A stretch of 64,000 nucleotides of DNA. Origin: Shinisaurus crocodilurus (Eukaryota > Chordata > Lepidosauria > Squamata > Shinisauridae). The notes under the pieces were generated by a model. The model did no database searches. It saw only the letters and a list, made by a program, of their open reading frames with translations, and was not told where the DNA came from. The stretch covers positions 499,001 to 563,000 of the forward strand of contig JAHFWL010000433.1 of assembly GCA_021292165.1 (NCBI GenBank). Direction: 5' to 3'. Shown piece by piece: positions 21,296-30,641 of the stretch (positions are counted from its first letter, which is position 1; each line of letters opens with the position of its first letter). The position numbers were made by a program, and so were the translations under genes.

Positions 21296-21689
21296 CCTTG
21301 TCTTTCCCCACTGCAGGCAAACAAGCAACTGGGGAGGGGATTTTGAGACAAAAATGGCACCACTTCCCCACTCATTCTTCTTCCACTCCTGATTACAGCC
21401 TCACATGGTTGCTTTTATTAAAATAAAGTTGGGGTAAAAGTTATACAGAACTCTACATAATGTATAGATTGCAGTTACAAGAGAACTCTTCATAGCCTTG
21501 AAAAATGAAAGGTTTTGGAAAACTTGAAACAAAACGTCAAATCTACAGTAACCCCTTCATGTATCAACCCTAAATTGCCATCAGAAATGACATGTATGCG
21601 GTAAGAAAACCAATTAGAGCTGATGGACAATTGAAATGCATGTGGTACAAATAACAAACATGATAGATAATGTTAGAGATAACGACCTG
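21296..21689. other. No recognisable feature
   Basis: About 390 bp of A/T-rich sequence. Confidence 0.35.
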
Positions 21690-22462
21690 GTTCGCATGTA
21701 ACAACAACCCAGAGTATGAGTTGAATATGGGTTGTCACTGAATCTTGAAACAACCTAGACTTCACAACTCAACAACAAACTATAGATTCTCTTCCTGGGT
21801 TGTTTGTGGTTAACAACCAGGGCCGGCGCTACCGCTAGGCCAACTAGGCTGTGGCCTAGGGCGCGTAGCGGAAGAGGGCGCAGAACGCTGCCTTGCCCGC
21901 CCGCCCGCCTCACCGAGAAAGCCAGGTCAGTGCGGGGGATTGCGCCCGGAGTAGTGGTGGGGCCGAGCCTGGGCAGCCTCTCCCCAACTTGCCTCGCCTC
22001 CGCGCCGCCTCCCCCCCACCTCGCCTCGCCTCGCCTCTGCGCCGACACCTACCTCCCCCGACACCTACCTTCTCCATGCTGTTTCCGGAGCCCCGCCCGC
22101 GCTCTGTTTTGGCGGGAGGAACCAGGGCAACAGGGCTTAAACAGCCCTGTTGCTCTGGTTTCCCCCGGCCAAAAACAGAGCACGGGGGTCCCTTTTCGGA
22201 GGAGGCGTGGGAAGGTAGGTGGGGGGTGGCAGCGGCAGCAGCAGCAGCGGCAGTGTGCGGGGGGGGGGGTCCAGCAGCAGCGGTGGGAGGTTGCAGAGCA
22301 GGGCTGCTTTCCGGAGCCCCCCCCATGGCACGAGAGGGGGGGCGCTAAATATAATTTAGCCTAGGGGGCCAAACTGCCCTGCACCGGTCCTGTTAATAAC
22401 CCATAGTTAAACAATAGTGCAGGGTTCGTACATAATGACAACCCACAATTCAACAACAACCC
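21690..22462. mobile_element. GGGTTCAGACAAC-family MITE split by a GC-rich hAT
   Basis: Outer fragments 21690-21817 (TGGTTCGCATGTAACAACAACCC, GTTGTCACTGAATC, AACTATAGATTCTCTTCC) and 22393-22462 (TTAATAACCCATAGTTAAAC, ACATAATGACAACCCACAATTC) belong to the same palindromic family as 11380. The interior is replaced by the element at 21818-22392. Confidence 0.6.
21818..22392. mobile_element. GC-rich hAT-like element, 575 bp
   Basis: It starts CAGGGCCGGCGCTACC and ends CTGCACCGGTCCTG, with flanking 8-mers TTAACAAC (21810-21817) and TTAATAAC (22393-22400), one mismatch. The body is CpG-rich and contains long arrays of CCGCC/GCAGC. The overlapping 138-186-codon Pro/Ala/Gly-rich frames on both strands reflect composition, not a gene. 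A shorter relative with GGGCTGGCCC termini is at 25348. No transposase is present. Confidence 0.8.
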
Positions 22463-23208
22463 TGCACCTAGGGAAAGGAAACCAAATGCACAGTTACAGA
22501 ATGGGGGACACTTGGCTCAACAATACTATGAGTGAGAAGGATCTTGGAATTGTGGTGGATCACAAACTGAATATGAGCCAGCAATGCGATGTGGCTGCAA
22601 AGAAGGCAAATGCTATTTTGGGCTGCATTAATAGAAGTATAGCTTCCAAATCGCGGGAAGTGATAATTCCCCTTTACTCAGCACTGGTTAGGCCTCATCT
22701 TGAGTACTGCGTCCAGTTCTGGGCACCACACTTTAAGAAGGACGTAGACAAACTGGAGAGGGTTCAGAGGCGGGCAACAAGGATGATAAAGGGACTGGAA
22801 ACAAGGCCCTATGAGGAGAGACTGCAAGAACTGGGCATGTTTAGCCTTCAGAAGAGGAGACTGAGGGGAGATATGATCACACTCTTCCAGTACTTGAAGG
22901 GATGTCACACAGAGGAGGGCCAGGATCTCTTCTCGATCATCCCAGTTTGCAGGACACGGAATAATGGGCTCAAGTTACGGGAACCCAGATTCCACCTAAA
23001 CATCAGGAAAAATTTCCTGACTGCCAGAGCAATAAGACAATGGAATCAACTACCTAGGGAGGTGGTGGGCTCTCCCAATCTGGAGGCATTCAAGGTGCAG
23101 CTGGACAGCCATCTGTCAGGGATGCTTTGACCTGCATTTCTGCATTGAGCAGGGGGTTGGACTCGATGGCCTTGTAGGCCCCTTCCAACTCTACTTTTCT
23201 ATTATTCT

Positions 23209-23255
<47 letters not shown>
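22463..23255 (+). pseudogene. CR1 LINE: ORF2 C-terminal region, 3' UTR and GAT tail
   Basis: An open frame runs from 22463 to the stop at 23128-23130 (about 220 codons of element sequence). It reads SEKDLGIVVDHKLN, the region just after the RT palm, then LYSALVRPHLEYCVQFWAP, LERVQRRATRMIKGL, YEERLQELGMFSLQKRRLRGDM and WNQLPREVVGSPNLEAFKVQLD. These are the conserved CR1 thumb and C-terminal blocks. Endonuclease and most of RT are missing (5' truncation). The short 3' UTR has GGGGGTTGGACTCGATGGCC and CCTTCCAACTCTA, then a (GAT)n run at 23212-23254. The uninterrupted frame suggests a fairly recent insertion. The first codons of the open frame (22417-22462) come from the neighbouring MITE. Confidence 0.92.
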
Positions 23256-23908
23256 AAGAGAGGCCCGGGGCTAAGAAAAGGAGAAATGTAGGAGAGGGCC
23301 ACGACTAAGCACTACTGTGCTGAGGCCACAGAGCTGTCCCTATATAACAAAACATATGCAGTTTTCATTTGCAGATTATTCCAATCATAGCACTGACTCC
23401 TAATATACACAGCCCTGACTGTTTGGCAACATTTTAGCCACTGCTATTATGACAAAGGATCTGTCTGAGAATGGGTTTCTGTGACGAAGGATACAGAAAG
23501 TGGAGTTGGTAGCCTGATGCAAAAAGGATGTAGTGGCCATTCTCATGTGTATTCGCTTGACTTCTCAAAAATTTAAATTTATATTTTTCTAAGTCAATTC
23601 CCACCCTCTGCACATACAGTTTCCAATTACAGAAGCTGTTGGATTTAGGGATTTAATGGCAGAATGGTGTAATGGACTTTAGCAAGTTGAAGCTTAACAT
23701 TATATTGCCTTAAAATTATTATTTTTTTCTGTTGCAAATATAGAAGCTGGTGGAGAGAGCTGGAGAGGAAAAGAGGCAGGCAAGGCAAAGGTTAAGCACT
23801 CTGTGCTGAGCGCTCCATCTCCACTGGAAATCATGCCTTCCTGGCTGTGCTTGACAAAGGAAAAGAGCTTTGAAGGTACATGTGTGTTGGAGGTAGAAGT
23901 TCTAGTTG
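23256..23908. other. No recognisable feature
   Basis: About 650 bp with no shared repeat. Confidence 0.35.
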
Positions 23909-24175
23909 CACCTAGGGCGGCCACTTAGGCACTGCCAGAAAAGAGGTTAAAAGGGGGCACCAGTTTGCATATGCTAATTTATATGTATCAGTGCAAATTT
24001 AGAAAGCGTTGCTTCCATTAAATTAGAAATATGACCCATCTCCCCATAATGGGGAAGCCTGTGCCCACATGACCCTATATGCCTGCTCAGTCTGCTATCC
24101 AAGTGCTAAATATGGACAGCCTTTTCAAATAGAGGACACCTTCAAATAGAGGATGGCCCTCCGTAGAGTCGGTCA
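23909..24175 (-). mobile_element. TA-flanked MITE (family T)
   Basis: TAGGGCGGCCACTTAGGC start, TTTGCATATGCTAATTTATATG, CATCTCCCCATAATGGGG, GCCTGCTCAGTCTGCTATCC, TTCAAATAGAGGACACC and ATAGAGGATGGCCCTC. The element-spanning order matches 61627-61910. Confidence 0.7.
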
Positions 24176-24868
24176 CCCAAGCTCCACCCTTTGTCATGAA
24201 GGTGCCCTGGGGTCTTTTAAAAAAATTCTTATGTGGGAGAAAAACTGGAAGAGCTTATATTAATGGGCACCGACTAGCACTGGGGGGGTGGGAAGGATGG
24301 GAAATCCTGAGTCAGCTCCCAAGCATTTCTTAATCCAATTTCTGAAGCATTTCTTAGAAAGAATGTGTTTCCTGGGAGGCTGTTAGCAGGCAGGGAGTTG
24401 GAGGGATGGAAAGCTGCAGTACATTTGCACAGCAAGTGATCTTTACACCGAGAATCTCTGCCAAAGGGAGATAAGGGGAAATGAATGAGCTACTCTGGGA
24501 TTGTCTCCATTTCTTGTCAAGTTCTTTCAGCTTCGTGCCTACTGAAAACTCCTTCTCTTTTTAACATGACTTGTCTCCCCATCCCATGTTGATTTTCTGC
24601 TGCAAAACTAATTTGCTGAAGACTCACTAATGCCCTACTCCCTCCCTACAAATACAGCTTCCTTTCCTTCTTATCTGTGTTTACTTGGAAACATCAGATG
24701 GGAAATTTTCATTTGGCCAACCCCAACCCCACACCTCTCCTCTTCCAACTGATTTGTTAGCGTTACTCCCCATCATTCCCGAAAGTTGCTTTCTACAGGG
24801 TAACAAAGTAAAAAACAACAACACCTAAATGGCGCTGGAAACTAAATGCATAATGCACAGATAACGCT
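24176..24868. other. No recognisable feature
   Basis: About 690 bp; no repeat or exon recognised. Confidence 0.35.
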
Positions 24869-25243
24869 GGGGAAGTGTGGCAGCTCAGCTGTGGAGCACA
24901 TGATGGTTTGCATGCAGGAAGTCTTCAGGGAGGGGGCATAGCTCAGTGGTAGAGCACATGTTTTGAATGCAGAAGGTCCCAAGTTCAATCCACAGCTTCT
25001 CCAGGTAGGTCTGGGAAAGACTTCTATCTTAAATCCTGGAGAGCCACTGCCAGTCAGTGTCAACTGTACTGAGATGGATCAATGGTCTGACTCAGTATAA
25101 GGCAACTCCCCATGTTCCTGTCTCCAGGTAGGTCTGGGAAAGACTCATATCTGAAACTCTGGAGAACCACTGCCAATCAGTATAGACAATAATGAGCTAG
25201 ATGGACCAGTGGTTTGATTTGGTAAAACTTCCTATGTTTCTAA
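24869..25243 (+). mobile_element. Tandem array of tRNA-derived SINE (S2) units
   Basis: Three pieces lie head to tail: a head-only fragment (24869-24927; GGCAGCTCAGCTGTGGAGCA), a nearly complete unit (24929-25120; A box TAGCTCAGTGGTAGAGCAC, B box AGTTCAATCC, tail TGACTCAGTATAAGGCA) and a body-plus-tail fragment lacking the head (25121-25243; CTCCAGGTAGGTCTGGGAAA, GAGCTAGATGGACCAGTGG). This could be a multimeric transcript or repeated insertion and recombination. Confidence 0.8.
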
Positions 25244-25347
25244 GTGGACAACAGGGAAACAATGGGTTACATAAAAATATTCCCTTCTTCTAGCAGAATG
25301 GAGAACTAGCTTCCTTTTGCAAAGTTGATCATGATCAATGCACTAGG

Positions 25348-25687
25348 CAGGGCTGGCCCAGGATATTTTGCTGCATGAGGCAAAGGACAAGCTGCCCCCC
25401 ACTCCCCATTCCACTTGCAGAAGTTGACTGGACTGGCAATTGAATCTTACTTCAACACTGGGATAGCATCTTCAAGGCAGCATCTTCCACTGCACTGGAG
25501 AACCACAGGCTTAGGGAGCACAGGGCAGGCCACATGGTGCACACAGCTCTATTCTCCATCAGAGGGATTGGCCAGGGGGCTCAAGAAGAAGAGCAAGGGT
25601 GGCTACTGCCATTGCTGCCCCCACTTCTCCTAGTATCTGCTGCCTGAGGAGGCTGACTCATTCTGCCTTATGGTAGGGCTGGCCCTG
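25348..25687. mobile_element. hAT-like element, GGGCTGGCCC type
   Basis: Termini are CAGGGCTGGCCCAGGATAT and, at the right, AGGGCTGGCCCTG. Flanking 8-mers are GCACTAGG (25340-25347) and GCACTTGG (25688-25695). The 340-bp interior is non-coding. Confidence 0.8.
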
Positions 25688-25695
25688 GCACTTGG

Positions 25696-26435
25696 ATTCC
25701 CAGTCCAAAAGAGTGAGGTTATTGGAACTAGCATCAAAATGCTAGGGGGGGGGGGGGAGAAGCTAGGCACATCCCAGATGTGGCTCTGAAGCTTATGAAT
25801 CCTATTAGCATTTCTTGGCCCTTTCTGGCAGTTGAAGAGGATCAAGGAACTCAGTGTTCCTTTTACGCATCAGAGACTGAGACGATCCCCAAGAAATGTC
25901 CACTACAGACAGAGGAAGGGCTAGAAAGCACAGGGTCTTCCCTAAGAGAAAGCTGTTTGCGGTAGCAATTTCTCTCCTTTTGTTCTCCTGGAATCTGATT
26001 CAAGGAATCTGGAAGGCATGTGCATTGGAATGTCTAGTGTCGATGCTCCCAGCACAGGGGAAGAAATGATGTCTCCAATCCCATCTCTTACAGATGTTTC
26101 CGTGGAGATGCTCTTTCAACCACTTGAAATGGAGCTCTCTCCAGAGAGCAGGTTAGCAAGGACAACCGCAGATGAGCTGGCTGGGGAGGCAATGTTTGGG
26201 TTTATGGGAGAAAGGGAAGGAAGATCCTTAATGGAACTTGACAAGCCCCAGCCCTGACTTTTCCCAATTTTAGCCACACCGTGCCCTCAGAGTCTTCAAA
26301 AACATTAGCTCAGGGGGCAGGGCCTCTCTCTTCTTGTTGCAATTCAGGCACCTTGCAATTCAAGGCCTCAGGTTCAAGCAGGAGGCTGGTGCCTTTCCAG
26401 CCAGAAGTAGAATGGCCAAGAATCCTACTTCAAAG
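25696..26435. other. No recognisable feature
   Basis: About 740 bp. The short frames at 25780-25965 and 26018-26257 are not domain-like. A G-run lies at 25746-25757. Confidence 0.4.
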
Positions 26436-26439
26436 AATT

Positions 26440-26495
26440 CAGTCTTATATTTGAAGAGCTGTCAGGACAGTCCTCTATTTGAAGGCCTGTCCAGC
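26440..26495 (+). mobile_element. TA-flanked MITE (family T), short fragment
   Basis: TTATATTTGAAGAGCTGTC, GGACAGTCCTCTATTTGAAG and GCCTGTCC match the first 60 bp of the family. Confidence 0.5.
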
Positions 26496-26548
26496 ATACC
26501 CTCCAACATTTCACAGATGAAAATAGAAACACATGTGAAGTTATAAGA

Positions 26549-26646
26549 GGTATGGTTAAGCAACATGAAGGTATGATCAAGGGTGTGGCCAGGCAACATG
26601 AGGGTGTGGCCAAGGGTATGGCCAGGCAACCAAAGGGCATGGTCAA
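26549..26646. repeat. Minisatellite, three ~33-bp units
   Basis: Units follow the pattern GGTATGG..AAGCAACATGAAGGTATGATCAA, GGGTGTGGCCAGGCAACATG..GGGTGTGGCCAA and GGGTATGGCCAGGCAACC..GGGCATGGTCAAG (26549-26580, 26581-26613, 26614-26646). Each unit itself contains two GG(T/G)(A/G)TGG half-repeats. Confidence 0.75.
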
Positions 26647-27120
26647 GTACAAAAGTTATTAGAGGAAACACACATAATCTTATATATTATAATATTACAT
26701 TATTATATATTATTTTATAATATTTCATAAGTGGCTTTTGTAATATATATTTTTTACCTTACTTAAACCCTTAATTGTTGATATCATGTTTTTCATGGGG
26801 GGGAGGGTCAGTGCTTGCAGGGCAATCTCTTTCTTTTTGTTTTAAAATGGTCAGGATTGGCACAAATTCAACAGGTGAAGCTTACCCCCCCCCCCCCAAA
26901 CATGGAGCTTCAGAGAGAAGGGGAAGTTTCTTGCATTTCCTTCTGACACTGTAAACTCACCTGTTAGAGGCAAAGAGTCAGCTCTGTTAAGAAATAGAAT
27001 CTTTGGCAATATAAAGATAGGAATCATGTGATAAATTCCCTCATTCACCTCTCCGTTGGTCCAGGCTTTCACCCAGTTAACCCCTTTCCCACAGCAACAT
27101 GCAGCAGAGGCAGCAGGTAG
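26647..27120. other. AT-rich unannotated sequence
   Basis: Dense TATTATA words at 26675-26730 and a C-run at 26885-26898. No gene. Confidence 0.4.
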
Positions 27121-27121
27121 A

Positions 27122-27202
27122 GCGTGTGTGTGTGTGTGTGTGTGCGTGCGCGCGCGCACACGCACATGCACACGCACGTGCACACACACACACACACACA
27201 CA
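27122..27202. repeat. Alternating purine-pyrimidine tract (GT)n(GC)n(CA)n
   Basis: About 80 bp of nearly unbroken R-Y alternation: (GT)11, a CGCGCGCG core, interrupted CACGCACATG, then (CA)12. The outer GT and CA arms are complementary. This is a classic Z-DNA or cruciform-prone composition; formation is inference. Confidence 0.9.
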
Positions 27203-27247
27203 TATCCTCGCTTGGCCCTCCCAGCTTAGCAGCTTCTGTTCCCTAAG

Positions 27248-27343
27248 CAGAGCTATCTTAAAGGGGCCATGGGCAAAATTGCAGCTAAGCTAAAACTGCA
27301 AGCTTAGCTGTAATTTTGCCCATTGCCCCTTTAAGTAGCTTGC
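27248..27343. repeat. Long near-perfect hairpin
   Basis: Left arm 27257-27291 (CTTAAAGGGGCCATGGGCAA...GCAGCTAAGCT) pairs with right arm 27301-27335 over 35 bp with two mismatches and a 9-nt loop. With one bulge the stem extends outward to 27248-27343. It could be a tiny MITE, or a precursor-like hairpin if transcribed. Confidence 0.8.
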
Positions 27344-27439
27344 AGTTGCGGGAGGCAGGGGAATTCGGGACTCTGCATGACAAAGTGAGAAGCCATGATG
27401 ACTTAAGGGTTTTCCTGAGGGTCCCGGCATTTTCGGGGC

Positions 27440-27910
27440 GATTGGAGACTATGTGTCCAGTCCAAGTCTAGATTAAAGATAAAGAACCATAAGGGAGAGC
27501 AGGCGAGGAGGAGGAGGAGGAGGAGGAGGAGGAGGAGGAGGAGGAGGAGGAGGAGGAGGAGGAGGAGGGGTGGGAGTGCTACTACCTTCAGGGAGTTGTT
27601 CGGCACCCCCAGAATTTGGTGTCTTAGGTGGTCACCTAGTTCACCCCTCTTAGAGGCGGTCATCAGGACAGGGGTTTCCCATCAACAGTTAGCTCCTGGA
27701 CAGCAGACATATTGGCCACCTGGTTAGTCTTGCCCACTATGGTGAGATGTACTTGTATTTTTATTTAAATTACAGTTATTATTTCTAAATGTGCATCTAT
27801 ACATATTAATTAGCATATGCAAATTGTATGCAAATCCATGTCCTCATTTGCCCTCTGTTCTGGGAATGCATTTCCCCTTCTTTGGTAATGCATATGTGGC
27901 CATCGCTACC
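27440..27910 (+). mobile_element. TA-flanked MITE (family T) with GGA array
   Basis: ATGTGTCCAGTCCAAGTCTAG, AAAGATAAAGAACCATAAGG, CCATCAACAGTTAGCTCCTGG, GCCACCTGGTTAGTC, ACTATGGTGAGATGTAC, AATTAGCATATGC, GTCCTCATTTGCCCTC and GCATATGTGGCCATC. The start is truncated. A (GGA)n array and unrelated sequence lie at 27505-27690. Confidence 0.65.
27505..27568. repeat. (GAG)n polypurine array
   Basis: About 20 GAG units, strand-asymmetric purine, capable of triplex or G-rich structures. The minus-strand poly-Leu frame is an artefact. Confidence 0.9.
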
Positions 27911-28393
27911 CCTTAACAAGCCCGGAAGTGAAACATCAAACGGTGACTCCATTCAAGATTTGGCATGAATTGTGCCAGCAATTCCTTGTGTTGCATATTT
28001 TGGATATTTGTTCCTCTCCCTTTAAGATCAGTCATGTCAGTACCAGCAGGGGGAAACACTTCTATAGCTGAAGGAGAAGTCCTGTTTGGGCAAGGAGAAG
28101 TTGCAGCAGGATATTTGCACCTTTCAGTGAATTTCCCAATTTTGCCATTCAAACTTTAAATGAGAAACTTAGAAAGTGAATGTGTTGACTTCACATGTGC
28201 ATTCCTTTTGGCTAGATTCTTTTTGGCTAGAAACCACTCAAGCATCTCTTGATTGTCATGCTTCAAATACAAAACCTCAGAAGCTATCAAGTGTACAAAA
28301 AAAAATCATGGTCATTGTATATTATCTATCAGACACTGTCAGATAAAAATGCCTGTGCAATGTGCATCCACAAGGGACTGTTGTGTGTGTTCT
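27911..28393. other. No recognisable feature
   Basis: About 480 bp. Opposing 79- and 64-codon frames near 27913-28159 show no domain. Confidence 0.35.
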
Positions 28394-28570
28394 AGGGTGG
28401 CCATGTGTCCTATTTTACAGAGGACAGTCCTCTATTTCAAGGAGTCCCCTGTTTGAAGGGCTGTCCAGTCCAAGTCTGGTGTAAAGATGAAAAATAAGAA
28501 GAAGCCAGGAGAGCCTTGAAGTTGTCCGTCGACAGTTGGCATCTGGAGAGCAGGCAGCGCAGGCACACAG
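28394..28570 (+). mobile_element. TA-flanked MITE (family T), 5' half
   Basis: TAGGGTGGCCATGTGTCCTA, TTTACAGAGGACAGTCCTCT, GGGCTGTCCAGTCC, TGAAGTTGTCCGTCGACAG and GGCATCTGGAGAGCAGGC. The second half is missing. Confidence 0.7.
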
Positions 28571-28589
28571 GAGGCCATAATATTCCTCT

Positions 28590-28740
28590 CCATTGTACCC
28601 CTTTTGCCTTTGGCCCTGCCCACTACTGGAATGTAACACCACCACCCCTGCCCAAAAAAGCTTTTCTGTACTGGAATTGGGCCCTTGGCTGGTTCTGCAC
28701 CTCTGCCCTCTGGTGTCAGGCAGAGGTCATTCACATCACC
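28590..28740 (-). mobile_element. hAT-like family Z fragment
   Basis: TACCCCTTTTGCCTTTGGC, CCTGCCCACTACTGGAATG, AGCTTTTCTGTACTGGAATT and GGGCCCTTGGCTGG. Same order as 18885-19060. Confidence 0.5.
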
Positions 28741-28770
28741 TGTGACCTGAACCTTTTTGTAACTGGAGAT

Positions 28771-28938
28771 ATAGATTTCATAGATCATAGAGTTGGAAGG
28801 AGCCTACAAGGCTATCGAGTCCAACCCCCTGCTCAATGCAGGAAACTAGAGGAGGGGTCTCCCATCCAAGTAATAACCAGGCCTGACCCTGCTTAGCTTT
28901 CCACGCTCAGACAAGCTGAGCCAGCGTGAGCCACAGGC
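28771..28938 (-). mobile_element. 5S-rRNA-derived SINE with CR1 tail, copy 1
   Basis: Read on the minus strand from 28938: GCCTGTGGCTCACG (matching the 5' start of 5S rRNA with a small deletion), CTTGTCTGAGCGTGGAAAGC, AAGCTAAGCAGGGTC (5S box A, intact), GCCTGGTTATTACT (intermediate element), GGATGGGAGACC (first part of box C), then CCCTCCTCTAGTTTCC, and a CR1-type 3' end TTGGACTCGATAGCC..CCTTCCAACTCTATGATC. About 168 bp. RNA polymerase III transcription through the internal 5S promoter is inferred. Confidence 0.88.
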
Positions 28939-29015
28939 CTGTATCTGGGACTGGACCTGGGGCCTTTTCCAGAGTGGCTGCTGCATGCCCAGAAAGTTGT
29001 GTGAAGAGGCTTTAA

Positions 29016-29138
29016 GGGTGCAACAATCCTATGCATATTTAGATAGAAAGAAAGGCCTACAGTTCCCAGCATGCCCCAGCCAGCCATGCTGGGAGTTGAA
29101 GGCCTTTTTTTCTGTCTAAACATGCATCGGATTGTGCC
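29016..29138. mobile_element. Foldback MITE with TTAA flank
   Basis: The left end GGGTGCAACAATCCTATGCA (after TTAA at 29012) mirrors the right end TGCATCGGATTGTGCC (followed by TTCA). Inner arms share GGCCT(A/T)CA(G)TTCCCAGCATG versus its complement. Same family as 3638-3766. Confidence 0.7.
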
Positions 29139-29349
29139 TTCAGTTGCCCTAAAATGAAGGTAGAGCCTTTACACTGTAAAGTTTAGACTGTGTTAGGGTT
29201 GTATGTATTTCTGTTACACGAAGATTAGAATTCTTTGGAACAAAGATCCTTTGTCTTTTTAATTTTATTGAGCAAGCCTTCAAAAGTGGAATGCTTTGAA
29301 CCTCCCACAGAAGTGTCTTTATTTTGGAAAACACCGGAGTCTTCACCAA

Positions 29350-29602
29350 CTTGGGCCAAGTTGGCTAGGAATGATGGGAGTTGCAGTCCAACACATCTGG
29401 AGGACTTATAGACTTATAGATTATAGAGTTGGAAGGGGCCTACAAGGCCATCGAGTCCAACCCCCTGCTCAATGCAGGAAACTAGAGGAGGGGTCTCCCA
29501 TCCAAGTAATAACCAGGCCTGACCCTGCTTAGCTTTCCCACACTCAGACAAGCTGAGCCAGCATGAGCCAGAGGCCTGTACACCAAGTTGGGGGAGGCTG
29601 GT
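29350..29602. mobile_element. hAT-like foldback MITE carrying a 5S SINE
   Basis: The recognisable arm GATGGGAGTTGCAGTCCAAC..ACATCTGGAGG (29373-29403) resumes after the SINE as CACCAAGTTGGGGGAGGCTG (29581-29600). In other copies these parts are contiguous (ACATCTGGAGGGC..CCAAGGTTGG). No TSD is recoverable on the left side. Confidence 0.5.
29404..29575 (-). mobile_element. 5S-rRNA-derived SINE with CR1 tail, copy 2
   Basis: Minus strand from 29575: GCCTCTGGCTCATG, GAGTGTGGGAAAGCTAAGC, AGCAGGGTCAGGCCTGGTTA, TTACTTGGATGGGAGACC, then the tail TGCATTGAGCAGGGGGTTGG, ACTCGATGGCCTTGTAGG and CCCCTTCCAACTCTATAATC. Boxes A and IE and the start of C are preserved. Inserted into a hAT-like MITE. Confidence 0.88.
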
Positions 29603-30360
29603 CCAGAAACTGAGTCCCAGAATGATGATGATGGCAACCTGGAAAGAGAAGACAGTCCCAAATGTGATTTCACTGATCCGTTCTCAGCTGAAAGCCCTGA
29701 AAGCCTGCCGATGGGTAGGAACTTGTTTAAAGACCTTGATAGGAACCTGGATATGGTGCCACCCCAGGACCACATAACCAGGTGGTATCAAAAAAAGGGG
29801 TGGCATTAGTGGGGGAAAGTAATTTTGCAAAACAACGCCCTCCCAGCTTCCAAATTTGAGCGAAAAATATTCTTTTGAGAACTTTTGGTTCATCTCTAAT
29901 CATGATATTACTTGTATAATAAGTTTCTTGTTTCTTTGTCTTGTATTTTAAAGCGAGAATTGGATCACAGTTAGGTAAATGGCGGAAGGAAGAAAACAGA
30001 GTGAAGAAGAAAAGAGAAAGCAGAAAGAGTGAAGCATTAAGGGAGGTGTAATGTTTTTCAAGGTTTAAAAATACTTTGCATATATGCCATGTAGTCTTTT
30101 AAAAAAGAGACACTCTTGTTAGAATCATGTAGTTTCCTTAATGAGCCACATTTGATCTTAGCATTCCTTTTTAAAAAATAATTTCCTGACCGGTTGCCCT
30201 GTTAGTGTGTGGCAGCAAAAACAACGAAGAGTTACATAGCAGAAAAGGAAACACTCTCAGTAGTGCTTGGATCTCAGTACTGAGACGAAACCGAAAGTAG
30301 ATACAATGGATTAACAGCCGATTACAGCTTTGTGTAGAAAAGCTCGCTATTGAAACACAC
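29603..30360. other. No recognisable feature
   Basis: About 760 bp. The 73-codon frame at 29588-29809 is not attributable to a gene. Confidence 0.35.
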
Positions 30361-30555
30361 ACCAAAGAATGTCTGGCTCAGTGGTAGAGGAGTCGCTCTG
30401 CAGGTCCCAGGTTCGATCCCCGGCATCTCTAGGTGGGGCTGGAAAGACTCCTGCCTGAAACCCTGGAGAGCCATTGCTGCCAGTCAGTGTCGACAATACT
30501 GGGCTAGATGGACCAAGGGTCAGACTCAGTGTAAGGCAGCTTCCTATGTACATGC
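30361..30555 (+). mobile_element. tRNA-derived SINE (S2)
   Basis: A-box region GGCTCAGTGGTAGAGGAG, B box GGTTCGATCCCCGGC, GCATCTCTAGGTGGGGCTGG, ACTCCTGCCTGAAACCC, GTCAGTGTCGACAATACTGG, CTAGATGGACCAAGGGTC and tail GACTCAGTGTAAGGCAGCTT. It is complete except for a few head bases. Confidence 0.88.
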
Positions 30556-30641
30556 ATTGCTGCATTGTGCGATATATTTATCAATGTTTAGAAGGGCCAC
30601 AGCAAAGGAGAAATCTATAGTTAGGGCAAGAACTTTGGAGA

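Noticed and set aside
21804..22364. 186-codon plus ORF and antisense ORFs (Pro/Ala/Arg-rich)
   Set aside because: They lie inside a GC-rich hAT-like element with target duplications. Open frames in several phases on both strands reflect composition.
24929..25120. Functional tRNA gene
   Set aside because: A and B boxes are present, but there is no cloverleaf with an acceptor stem, and a SINE body and tail follow.
27403..27663. 86-codon minus ORF with a poly-Leu stretch (looks like a signal or membrane helix)
   Set aside because: It is the translated (GAG)n array.
28771..28938. Functional 5S rRNA gene
   Set aside because: Only the first ~95 nt match, the 3' third is replaced by a CR1 tail, and similar copies are dispersed.
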